62,471 nt of DNA from Candidatus Accumulibacter regalis. Lineage in GTDB: Bacteria > Pseudomonadota > Gammaproteobacteria > Burkholderiales > Rhodocyclaceae. Shown here in pieces: positions 48,335 to 58,016 of the stretch. The position numbers were made by a program, and so were the translations under genes. The stretch lies in the NCBI GenBank assembly GCA_000585075.1, contig JEMY01000037.1, forward strand, positions 1 to 62,471, written 5' to 3'. The notes under the pieces were generated by a model. The model had not been told where the DNA came from, did not search any database, and was given only the letters and a program-made list of their open reading frames with translations. Numbering within the stretch: the stretch's first letter is position 1; each line of letters opens with the position of its first letter.

Positions 48335-51049
48335 GTGAATCATCATCAAGTCACAACAGCGCCTGCTGACCAGCATCGCGTCACGCTGGAAGCGTTGCAG
48401 CAGCGTCTGCACTGCACAGCGGAGGGCTTGCGCTCGGCCGAGGCCAAGCAACGACTGGTCGAGTTCGGTAGCAATGAACTACGGGTACGCAAAGAGACGC
48501 CCGAGATCGTCAAGTTCCTGCGCCAGTTCACCAACTTCTTCGCGCTGCTACTGATCGTCGGCGCGGGGCTGGCCTTCTTCGCCGATTACCTCAAGCCCGG
48601 CGAAGGCAACTTCTACATCGGTGTCGCGCTGCTGGCGGTGGTCCTGCTCAACGCGCTGTTCACCTACATTCAGGAGCATCAGAGCGAACGCATCATGGAG
48701 AGCTTTCGCAACATGCTGCCGCAGATGATCACGGTACAACGCGATGGGCAGACATCGCGCATCGAGGCACGACTCCTCGTGCCTGGCGATGTGATCCTGC
48801 TGGAAGAGGGTGACCGAGTTCCGGCCGACGGACGACTGATTGAGGTAAATCAGCTCAAAGTCGACCATGCCTCCCTGACCGGCGAGAGCGAACCGCAACT
48901 GCGCAAGCTGTCCTGCACCCATGACAATCTGATAGAGAGCCGGAATATGGTGTTTTCCGGAACGCTGGTGCAAAGCGGCAACGGGCGCGCGCTGGTGTAC
49001 GGTACCGGCATGAACACGCAGATCGGCCAGATCGTGCAATTGACCAAGGAGGCGGGTACGGTGGAGACGCCGATCCGCAAGGAGCTGCGCCATTTCATCC
49101 GCGTCATCTCCACCATCGCCATTGCGCTCGGCATACTGTTCTTCGCGCTCAGCGTGGCTCTCGGCAACCCCTTCATAGGCAGTCTGATCTTCGCCATCGG
49201 CATCATCGTGGCCAACGTTCCGGAAGGCCTGTTGCCGACGGTGACGCTGGCGCTGACCATGGCCTCCAAACGGATGGCCAAGAAGAACGCGCTGATCAAG
49301 AACCTGGAAGCGGTCGAGACGCTGGGTTCGACGACGGTGATCTGCACCGACAAGACCGGCACCATCACGCAGAACCGGATGAAGGTCGCCACGCTGGTGC
49401 TGGGCGAACGCGAATGGTCGGCCGATCAGAGTGGACTCGCGCAAGAGGAAGGTTTCGCCGATGCCTGGGCCGTCATGGCGCTGTGCAACAACGCGCGGTT
49501 GACCGACCATCACTACCAGGGCGATCCGACCGAGGGCGCACTGCTGCTTCTGGCCCAAAGTTTGCAGCCCATCGGCGACCTGGCGGCGCGTTTCCCGCGC
49601 GTGCACGAAAGTCCGTTCGACTCCGCCACCAGACGCATGATCACCACGCACAAAACCGGCAACGGTCAGCCCAATCTCGCCTACATGAAGGGTGCGCCGG
49701 AGATCGTACTCAAGAAATGCACGCATCGTTTGCATCGGGGCGAGCGGGTCGAATTCGATGACTCGGCTCGTGGTAAGGCGCTGGCGCTGTACGAAGTGCT
49801 GGCGGCGCGCGGCGAACGGGTGCTGGCGCTCGCCTGCAAGACGACCGACGCCGATGCGGCCAGCGAAGAGCATTTCGTCTATCTGGGATTGGTGGGCATG
49901 CTCGATCCGCCGCGCCCGGAGATTGCCGAAGCGATCGACAGGTGCCGCAGCGCAGGCATACGCGTCTTCATGATCACCGGTGACTACCACACCACTGCCG
50001 AGTCCATCGCCCGTCAGGTCGGTCTGTTCACCGGCGACGGTCAGGTAGTCGTGGGCGAAGACCTGCTGCAGACCAGCGAGCAGGAACTCTCCGTCCTTCT
50101 GGACAGTCGCGAGCTGGTATTTGCACGCAGCACGCCGCAGCAGAAGCTTCAGATTGTCACCGCCTTGCAGAAGAAGGGCGAGGTGGTCACCGTCACCGGC
50201 GATGGCGTGAACGATTCACCGGCCTTGAAGAACGCCAACATGGGCGTGGCGATGGGCGTATCGGGTACCGAGGTAGCGAGAGAGGCAGCGGACATGGTGC
50301 TCATGGACGACAACTTCGCCAGCATCGTGCAGGCCATCGAGGAGGGGCGCACGATCTTCTCCAACATCAAGAAATTCATCGCCTACATCCTGACCAGCAA
50401 CGTTCCCGAAATATTGCCCTTCATCGCCTTCGTGGCGCTCGACGCGCCGCTGGCGCTGACCGTGGTGCTGATCCTGACCATCGACCTAGGCACCGACCTG
50501 TTGCCGGCCTTGGGGCTGGGACGCGAGCCGCCGGAACACGACGTGATGAAACAACCGCCGCGCCGCCGCGACGAAAGACTGCTGACCTGGCCGCTGCTGG
50601 CCATGAGCTACGGCATCATGGGCATGCTGCAGGCCGCTGCCGGCTTCTTCGCGTTCTTCGTCGTGCTGCATCAGGGCGGCTGGGTGTGGGGCGGCGACCT
50701 ACCGACCTCGGGTTTGCTCTATCGGACTGCGGTGACTTCCTTCTTTGCCGCGGTGGTGATCTGCCAGGTGGCGGATGTGCTGATCTGCCGCACGCGCCGG
50801 CAGAGCATCCTGTCCGCCGGCATCTTCCGCAACCAGCTGATCTGGGTGGGTATCGCGGCGGAGCTCGGGCTGCTCGCGGCGATCTCACAGATCGAGTTCC
50901 TGCAGCCGTTCTTCGGTACCGCAGCGATAGGCTGGTTCGAGATCTCGCTGGCATTGCCGTTCGCGGCAGCGATCCTGCTCGGTGACGAGTTCAGGCGCTG
51001 GCTGATCCGGCGTGACAACCGCTTCGTGCAGCGCTGGCTGACCTGGTAG
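48335..51049 (+). CDS. P-type ATPase, Na+/K+-ATPase-like (P2 type)
   Basis: A 904-residue cation pump. The cation-ATPase N-terminal domain is at residues 10-80, the actuator motif TGES at 182-185, the phosphorylation motif DKTGT at D339, and GDGVNDSPALK is the hinge. The M4 motif VANVPEGLLPTVT with NLEAVETLGST resembles animal Na+/K+-ATPase alpha chains (P2C) more than the calcium pumps. Ten helices are visible. The GTG start at 48335, preceded by GAGGTG, is preferred; the frame stays open upstream over non-homologous sequence. It lies ahead of the HlyD/ABC set on the same strand but is 263 bp away. Ion not determinable. Confidence 0.9.
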   Translation: MNHHQVTTAPADQHRVTLEALQQRLHCTAEGLRSAEAKQRLVEFGSNELRVRKETPEIVKFLRQFTNFFALLLIVGAGLAFFADYLKPGEGNFYIGVALLAVVLLNALFTYIQEHQSERIMESFRNMLPQMITVQRDGQTSRIEARLLVPGDVILLEEGDRVPADGRLIEVNQLKVDHASLTGESEPQLRKLSCTHDNLIESRNMVFSGTLVQSGNGRALVYGTGMNTQIGQIVQLTKEAGTVETPIRKELRHFIRVISTIAIALGILFFALSVALGNPFIGSLIFAIGIIVANVPEGLLPTVTLALTMASKRMAKKNALIKNLEAVETLGSTTVICTDKTGTITQNRMKVATLVLGEREWSADQSGLAQEEGFADAWAVMALCNNARLTDHHYQGDPTEGALLLLAQSLQPIGDLAARFPRVHESPFDSATRRMITTHKTGNGQPNLAYMKGAPEIVLKKCTHRLHRGERVEFDDSARGKALALYEVLAARGERVLALACKTTDADAASEEHFVYLGLVGMLDPPRPEIAEAIDRCRSAGIRVFMITGDYHTTAESIARQVGLFTGDGQVVVGEDLLQTSEQELSVLLDSRELVFARSTPQQKLQIVTALQKKGEVVTVTGDGVNDSPALKNANMGVAMGVSGTEVAREAADMVLMDDNFASIVQAIEEGRTIFSNIKKFIAYILTSNVPEILPFIAFVALDAPLALTVVLILTIDLGTDLLPALGLGREPPEHDVMKQPPRRRDERLLTWPLLAMSYGIMGMLQAAAGFFAFFVVLHQGGWVWGGDLPTSGLLYRTAVTSFFAAVVICQVADVLICRTRRQSILSAGIFRNQLIWVGIAAELGLLAAISQIEFLQPFFGTAAIGWFEISLALPFAAAILLGDEFRRWLIRRDNRFVQRWLTW

Positions 51050-51312
51050 CCGCGCGATGCAAAGCTCGAGCTGAAGGGGCCCTACAGCAGCGATGAAGAC
51101 CTCTGTCCGACCATGTACGAACTACCGGGCGACATCGCCAGCGAAGCGGATGACCGCAACTGTTTCTTGGAAAGCGATGCGTGCATGGAAGGCGCCGATC
51201 GCCGCTGGTGACGACTGGCGCTTGAGTCGGTTCGCTGTTCCGTTACTCCCCGAACCCCTATTACGGACCAATCTGCCGCACGACAGCTGCAAATACCCAT
51301 GATCGAGACCCC

Positions 51313-52347
51313 ATGAAACGCAAGATTCTCTTTGCTTTGCTGGCCATCGCCGTGCTCGCCGGTGGCGCATTCTACTGGCACCGTAGCCATCGTCAGAAGG
51401 CGTCCACCACAACCCTCGCGCTTTATGGAAACGTCGATATTCGGCAAGTCCAGCTGGCTTTCAACGCATCTGACCGGATCGATCGCATGCTCGTCAGAGA
51501 GGGAGACGCGGTGCGCCAGGGGCAATTGCTGGCGACGCTCGACAGCACCCGGCTGGAACAGAATGTCGCGCTGCTGGAAGCGCAGCTGGCGGCGCAGCAG
51601 CAAGTCGTCGCGCGCCTCCGGCGCGGTAACCGGCCGGAGGAAATACAGAAGGCGCGTGCCGACGCCGAGGCCGCCCGGATCGACGCTCGAAACGCCGAAC
51701 GAACGTATCGGCGACTCGCGGATCTGGTCGCCCGGCAATTCGTCGCCCAACAGCAGGCAGACGACGCCAAGGCCGCGTCCGACGCTGCCCAGGCCAGGTA
51801 CGAGGCCGCGCAGGCGACTCGTCACCTGCAGGAAATGGGTCCTCGCGTCGAGGATATCGCCGCCGCCCAGGCGACACTCAAGGCCAACGAGGCGGCGCTG
51901 GCGATGGCCCGTAAACAACTCGCCGATGGGTCGCTTTATGCCCCTGCCGATGGCGTCATTCAAGACCGCATCCTCGAGCCGGGCGACATGGCTTCGCCGC
52001 AGCTTTCGCTGTATACCCTGGCGCTCACCGATCCGATCTGGGTGCGCGCGTATGTGCCGGGACCCGACCTGGGGAAGATTTACAGCGGCATGCGCGCCGA
52101 GGTCAGCACCGACAGCTATCCCGGCAAACGCTATCGCGCATGGCTGGGATACATCTCCCCCAGCGCCGAATTCACGCCGAAATCGGTGGAAACAAGCGAC
52201 GTGCGCTCGAACCTGGTCTATCAAGTGCGGGTGTTTGTCTGCAATCCACAGAATGAACTACGCCTCGGCATGCCGGCAACGGTGTTCATCCCCCTCGATC
52301 AAGCCGAGTCCGGCGCAGCCGTGGCGCCGCCTTGCCAGGACCGGTGA
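51313..52347 (+). CDS. HlyD-family membrane fusion protein (YhiI-like)
   Basis: A 344-residue adaptor. It has an N-terminal membrane anchor (residues 5-18), a biotinyl-lipoyl-like half (LYGNVDIRQVQLAFNASDRI), a long coiled hairpin (about 80-190) and the second half with DGVIQDRILEPGDMASP. It bridges an inner-membrane ABC exporter to an outer-membrane channel. Its stop overlaps the start of the tandem ABC gene (TGATG), so the genes are coupled. The order HlyD, ABC, permease, permease equals yhiI-rbbA-yhhJ. Confidence 0.93.
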   Translation: MKRKILFALLAIAVLAGGAFYWHRSHRQKASTTTLALYGNVDIRQVQLAFNASDRIDRMLVREGDAVRQGQLLATLDSTRLEQNVALLEAQLAAQQQVVARLRRGNRPEEIQKARADAEAARIDARNAERTYRRLADLVARQFVAQQQADDAKAASDAAQARYEAAQATRHLQEMGPRVEDIAAAQATLKANEAALAMARKQLADGSLYAPADGVIQDRILEPGDMASPQLSLYTLALTDPIWVRAYVPGPDLGKIYSGMRAEVSTDSYPGKRYRAWLGYISPSAEFTPKSVETSDVRSNLVYQVRVFVCNPQNELRLGMPATVFIPLDQAESGAAVAPPCQDR

Positions 52348-54206
52348 TGCCGCCAGGCGCCGCGGCTCAGCCGACAAGGCTGGACTCACTGGTGGACCAC
52401 GGCGAGTCTGTCGCGCTGGGCATCAAGCAGCTATCCAAGGCCTTTCATGCAAGCAACGGGCGCGTCGTTCAGGCGCTCGACAAGGTCAGCTTTTGCGTTC
52501 GGCACGGCCGGGTGAGCGGCCTCATCGGCCCGGACAGCGCCGGCAAGACGACGCTCATGCGCCTGGCGGCGGGCTTGCTGCTCGCCGATAGCGGTAGCGT
52601 CACGGTGCTCGGCAAGGATGCCGGAACCGAGTCGCTGCAGGTGCAGGGCAGCATCGGTTATATGCCGCAGCGCTTTGGCCTTTATGAAGACTTGACGGTG
52701 CAGGAGAACCTCGACCTCTACGCCGACCTGCAGGGCGTTGCGCTGGCCGATCGTGGCGATCGCTATCGCGAGTTACTGCAGATGGCGGGGCTGGAAGCGT
52801 TTACCCGACGCCTGGCCGGAAAGCTTTCCGGGGGAATGAAGCAGAAGCTTGGGCTGGCCTGCAGCCTGGTGCGCCAGCCGGCCTTGCTGCTGCTCGACGA
52901 GCCAACGGTCGGCGTCGATCCGCTGTCGCGACGCGAGCTGTGGGCGATCGTCAATCGCCTGGTGCGCAACCAACAGACGACCGTGCTGCTGAGCACGGCG
53001 TATCTCGATGAGGCGGAACGCTGCGACGAGATTTTTCTGCTGCATGACGGGCAACTCCTCGATCAGGGCGACCCGAAGATCCTCCGCGATCGTCTGCAAG
53101 GCAGAATCTTTTCGGTCACCGCCGAGCATCTGTCGAAGCGATCGCTGCACGCGCAGTTATCGCAGGCCCCCGACGTCGTGGACGCCGTCATCCAGGGCGA
53201 GCAGGTGCGTCTGGTGATGGCCGTGGCGACGCCCCCCAGTCTCGCCGCGCTGCTGCCGGGGATCGAGAACGCCCGCATCAGCGCCGTGCCGCCACGCTAC
53301 GAGGACAGCTTCATCGCCCTTCTCAAGGGCCAGCCGCATCCGGATGGTTTGGATAGTCCGGATGGTCCGGATAACGCCGCACCTGCGCCAGCCGCCGAGC
53401 CCGATGCGCGGCCACCGACAACGACGCAAAATGCCGCGTCGATCATCGAGGTCGATCAGCTGGAGCGTAGTTTCGGCAGTTTCCGAGCCGTCAGGAAGGT
53501 CAGCTTCGCCGTAGCGTCGGGCGAGGTCTTCGGTTTGCTGGGCGCCAATGGCGCCGGCAAGACGACAACCTTTCGCATGCTGTGTGGCCTGCTGCCGGCC
53601 AGTGGCGGCAGCCTGCGGGTTGCCGGCGTCGATCTTCGCCACGCGCCTGCTGCGGCGCGCGCCCGCATCGGCTACATGTCGCAAAAGTTTTCGCTCTATG
53701 GCCACCTCAGCGTCGGTGAGAACCTGCGCTTTTTCAGTAGCGCCTACGGCTTGTCGCGGCAGCGGGCCGAACAGCGCATGCGCTGGGCGATGAGCGAATT
53801 TGCCCTTGCGCCGCTGGCGGCGACGGCCAGTGGCGATCTCTCGCTCGGCTACAAACAGCGTCTGGCATTGGCCTGCGCCTTGATGCATGAACCGGATATT
53901 CTGTTTCTCGACGAACCCACATCGGGCGTCGATCCGCTCGCACGTCGTGAGTTCTGGCAGCGCATCAATTCCCTTGCCGAGCAAGGCGTCACGATCATGG
54001 TGACCACCCATTTCATGGAAGAAGCCGAATACTGCGACCGCCTGGCGATCATGGTGGCGGGCGAGATCCTGACCATCGGGACGCCGAGCGCGATCAAGCG
54101 GCAGGCGCGTAGCGAAGCCCTACCCGACCCGTCGATGGAAGATGCCTTCATTGGCCTGATCGAGGCGCACAGCCGCGCCGAGAGTCAAACGGAGCCCGGC
54201 TCGTGA
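52347..54206 (+). CDS. ABC transporter ATP-binding protein with two ABC domains (RbbA-like)
   Basis: A 619-residue tandem ATPase. Domain 1: Walker A GPDSAGKT at residues 61-68, signature LSGGMKQKLGLA, Walker B LLLLDEPTVGVDP. Domain 2: Walker A GANGAGKT near 398-405, a degenerate signature LSLGYKQRLALA, Walker B ILFLDEPTSGVDP. A Pro/Asp-rich linker near residues 325-365 joins them and is encoded by short near-repeats (GATGGTTTGGATAGTCCG type). Unlike E. coli RbbA, the permease part is a separate gene. The next gene starts at a GTG overlapping this stop. Confidence 0.94.
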   Translation: MPPGAAAQPTRLDSLVDHGESVALGIKQLSKAFHASNGRVVQALDKVSFCVRHGRVSGLIGPDSAGKTTLMRLAAGLLLADSGSVTVLGKDAGTESLQVQGSIGYMPQRFGLYEDLTVQENLDLYADLQGVALADRGDRYRELLQMAGLEAFTRRLAGKLSGGMKQKLGLACSLVRQPALLLLDEPTVGVDPLSRRELWAIVNRLVRNQQTTVLLSTAYLDEAERCDEIFLLHDGQLLDQGDPKILRDRLQGRIFSVTAEHLSKRSLHAQLSQAPDVVDAVIQGEQVRLVMAVATPPSLAALLPGIENARISAVPPRYEDSFIALLKGQPHPDGLDSPDGPDNAAPAPAAEPDARPPTTTQNAASIIEVDQLERSFGSFRAVRKVSFAVASGEVFGLLGANGAGKTTTFRMLCGLLPASGGSLRVAGVDLRHAPAAARARIGYMSQKFSLYGHLSVGENLRFFSSAYGLSRQRAEQRMRWAMSEFALAPLAATASGDLSLGYKQRLALACALMHEPDILFLDEPTSGVDPLARREFWQRINSLAEQGVTIMVTTHFMEEAEYCDRLAIMVAGEILTIGTPSAIKRQARSEALPDPSMEDAFIGLIEAHSRAESQTEPGS

Positions 54207-55360
54207 ACGATCGCTCGCATCAGAAGCGCTCGGCAGCAGCCGGCAAATCGGCGATGCGCCTGCGCGGTTTGATCCGCAAGGAGTTCCTGCAGATTTTCCG
54301 CGACCCGAGCAGCATCGCCATTGCCTTTCTGATGCCCGTGGTGTTGCTGCTGCTGTTCGGCTATGGCGTGTCTCTGGACTCGGAATCGATACCCGTGGCG
54401 CTGGTCGTCGAACAACCGAGTGCCGATACCGCCAGCTTCACGGCGGCGTTCAACAAATCGCGTTATTTCGTTCCCACTTCGTACGCCACCACGCAGGCGG
54501 CCGAAACCGCGATGATGGCCGGCAAGGTCAATGCCATCCTGGTGTTGCGTCAGGACTTCGCGCAGCGCCTGCGCGGACCGGGCAGCGCACCGATTCAATT
54601 GATCGTCAATGGCGTCGATGCCAATACGGCCAGAATCATTTCCGGCTATGTCGAGGGCGTCTGGGGGCGCTGGCTGGAACACCTCGCGCTGGCACGCGGC
54701 GAGTCGCTGGCCACGCCCGTCCGGATCGAGCAGCGGGTGTGGTTCAACAGCGAGTTGCGCAGCCGCAATTTCCTGGTGCCGGGCCTGATCGCGATCATCA
54801 TGACGCTGATCGGCGCCTTGTTGACGGCGATGGTGATGGCGCGCGAATGGGAGCGCGGCACCATGGAAGCGCTGATGGTGACGCCGGTGAGCATGCGCGA
54901 AGTGATTCTCGGCAAGCTGATTCCCTACTTCATCCTGGGAATGGGCGGCCTGGCGCTTTCCGTGGCCATGGCGCTGTGGCTCTTCGATGTACCGCTGCGC
55001 GGCTCGCCATGGTTGTTGTTCGGCGCATCGGCGCTGTTCCTGCTCACCGCACTGGGTATGGGCCTTTTCATCTCGACCATCGCCAGGAGCCAGTTCGTTG
55101 CCGGGCAGATTGCCATCATCACCACCTTCCTGCCCGCCTTCCTCCTGTCCGGATTCATCTTTGATATCGGCAGCATGCCGGCCATCGTGCAAACCATGAC
55201 GCATGCCATTGCCGCCCGCTACTACGTGGCGATCCTGCAGACGGTGTTTCTTGCCGGCAATGTCTGGAGCGTGATTCTGCCGAACGTCTTGGGGCTCTGC
55301 GTATTGACCGTCATCTTCCTCGCTCTGACGTACCGTAAATCGCGCAAGCGGCTGGAGTAG
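54203..55360 (+). CDS. ABC-2 type permease, first of pair
   Basis: A 385-residue permease with an N-terminal helix, an extended periplasmic domain (about 60-185) and five C-terminal helices in the ABC-2 fold (GLIAIIMTLIGALLTAMVMAREWERGTMEALMVTPV). Starts at a GTG overlapping the tandem ATPase stop by 4 bp, so it is translationally coupled. Together with the next gene it should form the heterodimeric membrane part. Confidence 0.92.
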   Translation: MNDRSHQKRSAAAGKSAMRLRGLIRKEFLQIFRDPSSIAIAFLMPVVLLLLFGYGVSLDSESIPVALVVEQPSADTASFTAAFNKSRYFVPTSYATTQAAETAMMAGKVNAILVLRQDFAQRLRGPGSAPIQLIVNGVDANTARIISGYVEGVWGRWLEHLALARGESLATPVRIEQRVWFNSELRSRNFLVPGLIAIIMTLIGALLTAMVMAREWERGTMEALMVTPVSMREVILGKLIPYFILGMGGLALSVAMALWLFDVPLRGSPWLLFGASALFLLTALGMGLFISTIARSQFVAGQIAIITTFLPAFLLSGFIFDIGSMPAIVQTMTHAIAARYYVAILQTVFLAGNVWSVILPNVLGLCVLTVIFLALTYRKSRKRLE

Positions 55361-55366
55361 AGGCGC

Positions 55367-56476
55367 ATGTGGAGACGCATTTTTTCCCTGGCGATCAAGG
55401 AGTTCCTGACCCTGCTCAAGGACAAGCGCAGCCGCGTGGTGATCTTCGTCCCGCCGCTGATTCAACTGATGGTCTTTGGTTACGCCGCCACCTTCGATCT
55501 CAAGCACGTGCCCTTTGCCGTCTTCAACGAAGACCGCGGCACGGTATCGCGCGAGCTGGTCGCCGCCTTTCACGGCGCGCCCAGTTTCGAGGAGGTGGCG
55601 CGCCTGACGCAGGACCAGGAGATCGCGCCGATGATCGACAGCCAGCAGGCTCTGATGGTCATCCGCATCGGGCCGCGCTTCAGCGCCGACCTGCTGAGCG
55701 GGCGCTCCGCGCCGCTGCAGGTGATCGTTGACGGGCGCAACTCGAATACCGCGCAGCTGGTGGTCAATTATGCGCAAGCGATCGTCAAGGGCTTCAACAG
55801 CGACTGGATCGCCAGCCAGGGCGGCCGACCGCCACCGGCGGTGATCGAGACCCGCGCGTGGTTCAATCCCAACCTGGAAAGCCGCTGGTTTTTCGTTCCC
55901 GGCATCGTCGGCCTGCTGACGCTGCTCGTCACCATGCTGGTGACGGCGCTGTCGGTGGCACGCGAGCGCGAACAGGGCACCTTCGACCAACTGCTTGTCA
56001 CGCCCCTGCGCCCAAGCGAAATCCTGCTCGGCAAGGCCTTGCCGAGTTTTGTGATTGGCATGGGCGAAGCCACGGCGATCATTCTGGTCGCCGTCTTCTG
56101 GTTCCATGTCCCGCTGTTGGGCAACCTGCTGACGCTGTATACCGGCGTCGTGTTGTTCCTGCTGTCGGCAATCGGCCTGGGCCTGATGATTTCATCGCTC
56201 GCCGTCACCCAGCAACAGGGATTGCTCGGCGCCTTCTTCTTCCTGGTGCCCGCGATCATCCTCTCGGGTTTTGCCACCCCCATCGCAAACATGCCGCCGC
56301 TGGTCCAGGCTCTGACCTTGCTGAATCCCATGCGCTATTTTCTGGTGGTGTTGCGTGGCGTGTTTCTCGAAGGCACGCCGTTCGAGCTGCTGATCGAACC
56401 GTTTGTGGCGATGGCGGCCATCGGGGCGGTAGCGCTGGCCATCGCCGCCTGGCTCTTCCGCAACAGGATGTACTGA
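55367..56476 (+). CDS. ABC-2 type permease, second of pair (YhhJ-like)
   Basis: A 369-residue permease with the same architecture: one N-terminal helix, a periplasmic domain (about 50-175) and a C-terminal five-helix ABC-2 bundle (GIVGLLTLLVTMLVTALSVAREREQGTFDQLLVTPL). It lies 6 bp after its paralogue, which it resembles throughout. Completes the HlyD-ABC-permease-permease exporter. It converges with the frameshifted CDF gene on the other strand. Confidence 0.93.
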   Translation: MWRRIFSLAIKEFLTLLKDKRSRVVIFVPPLIQLMVFGYAATFDLKHVPFAVFNEDRGTVSRELVAAFHGAPSFEEVARLTQDQEIAPMIDSQQALMVIRIGPRFSADLLSGRSAPLQVIVDGRNSNTAQLVVNYAQAIVKGFNSDWIASQGGRPPPAVIETRAWFNPNLESRWFFVPGIVGLLTLLVTMLVTALSVAREREQGTFDQLLVTPLRPSEILLGKALPSFVIGMGEATAIILVAVFWFHVPLLGNLLTLYTGVVLFLLSAIGLGLMISSLAVTQQQGLLGAFFFLVPAIILSGFATPIANMPPLVQALTLLNPMRYFLVVLRGVFLEGTPFELLIEPFVAMAAIGAVALAIAAWLFRNRMY

Positions 56477-56495
56477 TGTAGTGCTGCGTTCTTTA

Positions 56496-57402
56496 TCAGC
56501 GGCGAACAAACTGAATGGGCTGTAACTCCCCAGCCGGGCTTTCAGGCTGAAAGGTGACGTGATCGATTCCCTGGTCGCTGGCCACCGCTCTGAGTAAGTG
56601 CAGGGTTTGCGGCCAAGAGGCGAGATTGGCGACCAGAACATGGGCCGACAGGGCCAGTCGCTCGGAGGCGATCGGCCAGACATGTAGATCGTGTACTTCG
56701 CTGACCCCAGGTACTTCTGCGAGCGCTTGTCCGACCAGCTCGATATTCATCGTAAAGGGCACGCCAGCAAGGGTGGCATGCGAGGCTGCGCGCAGCAGAC
56801 CGACGCTGGAGGCGAGAATCAGTCCACCAATCAGGATCGATAATAAGGGGTCAATTGGTGTCCAGCCGGTAAGCCAGATCACGACTCCTGCGGCGATGGC
56901 GGCCACCGATCCCAGTGCATCGCCCATGACGTGCAACATTGCGGCGCGAACGTTCAGATTGCGCTCACCCCGTGAAAGTAGCCACGCGACGACGAGATTG
57001 ATCAGCAACCCGAGTACGGCGACGATGCTGACTGTCGCACCATTGATACTTCCCGGGTGCTGCAGACGTTGCCAGGCTTCGCTGCCGATGACGAAGACCA
57101 CGGCCACCATGGAAACTGCATTGATCAATGCGGCCAGGAATTCGACCCGACCCGACCCAAACCATAGGTATGCCGGCGGCTGGGGGGGGCGGGCCGCCAA
57201 GCAGGCAGCCAAGGCGGATATACCGAGCGACACGCCATCGGTAACCATGTGGCCGGCGTCTGTCTGCCAGCAAGGCCAAGGATCCCGAGTGCCAACCAGC
57301 AATCAGCTCGACTACCGAGAAGCCAAGCGTAAGTGCAAGGACGAGCAGGAGGTTGTTACCTGTAGCACAGCTGTGCGCATGGGCGTGACCACGTTCGCTC
57401 AT
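56496..57402 (-). pseudogene. cation diffusion facilitator (CzcD/ZitB-like), interrupted by a 4-bp tandem duplication
   Basis: Without the duplication this would encode 300 residues: a His-rich N-terminus (RGHAHAHSC), six helices, metal sites HMVTD in helix 2 and HVMGD in helix 5, and a cytoplasmic ferredoxin-like tail. After LLALLAD the frame is broken by a doubled TCTG on the plus strand (57259-57266): one copy removed gives LLADAGHM as in intact relatives. The downstream 268 residues remain open from an internal ATG. Either a recent mutation, a phase-variable site, or a sequencing/assembly error. It is the third gene of the leftward ACR3-SigZ-CDF unit. Confidence 0.85.
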
Positions 57403-57477
57403 AACAATCCCGCGGAGGTGTTCGGGGCAGCCGCCCCCGACAAAGCGACGACCCGCGGGGCTATACCGTCAAATACG

Positions 57478-58014
57478 CTACAACGGTGGGCGCGGCGTAA
57501 AACAGCAGACACGGCCGTCCTCGTCGAAGCGGACATGGCACGCTTTTATCATTCGTTCTTTCAGGCGTTTGCGGGCACGCTGGATGCGTGACTTGGCGCC
57601 AGCCAGCGTGATGCCAAGGCGATCGGCGAGTTCTCGTTGCGACAGTCCTTCGATGTCGCACAAGGTGATTGCCAGCCGATCGGCTTCGGCAAGTTCCGAG
57701 AGCACCCGGGGCAGACACCGGTTCAGGTCGTCCACTGCCGGGAGAAGTTCGTTCTGTGGGGCGGGTAAATCGTCCGGCAGTGGGAGGTTTTCACGCGCTG
57801 CTCGTAGACGGTCGACCAGTGCATTGCGCGCCACGCGGAAAAGCCATGCCCGCGGGTTGTCGACTGCGCAGAAAAGTTTTCCTTGCATCAAGGCCTTGAT
57901 GAAGACCTCGTGAAGCACTTCGTCGGCATCATCGCGACCGATTTGATGACGCAGATAGCCACGCAACTGTGACTCGCACATTGACCAGGCTGTAAGCAGG
58001 CACGGAGTACTCAT
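57478..58014 (-). CDS. sigZ: RNA polymerase sigma factor, SigZ type (ECF-like)
   Basis: A 178-residue sigma factor. Region 2 is QLRGYLRHQIGRDDADEVLHEVFIKAL and DNPRAWLFRVARNALVDRLR; region 4 is LCDIEGLSQRELADRLGITLAGAKSRIQRAR. The C-terminal CHVRFDEDGRVCCFTPRPP with three Cys is the SigZ tail. It begins 2 bp past the ACR3 stop, a tight arrangement implying co-transcription with the arsenite exporter. No anti-sigma gene is adjacent. Confidence 0.88.
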   Translation of the reverse strand: MSTPCLLTAWSMCESQLRGYLRHQIGRDDADEVLHEVFIKALMQGKLFCAVDNPRAWLFRVARNALVDRLRAARENLPLPDDLPAPQNELLPAVDDLNRCLPRVLSELAEADRLAITLCDIEGLSQRELADRLGITLAGAKSRIQRARKRLKERMIKACHVRFDEDGRVCCFTPRPPL

Positions 58015-58016
58015 GC

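Noticed and set aside
53340-53400. Short near-repeats (GGATGGTTTGGATAGTCCG-like) as a regulatory repeat
   Set aside because: They are in frame within the tandem ABC protein and encode a Pro/Asp linker.
54185-56107. 640-codon open frame antisense to the two ABC-2 permeases
   Set aside because: His/Gln/Arg-rich shadow; the permeases show normal overlaps and motifs.
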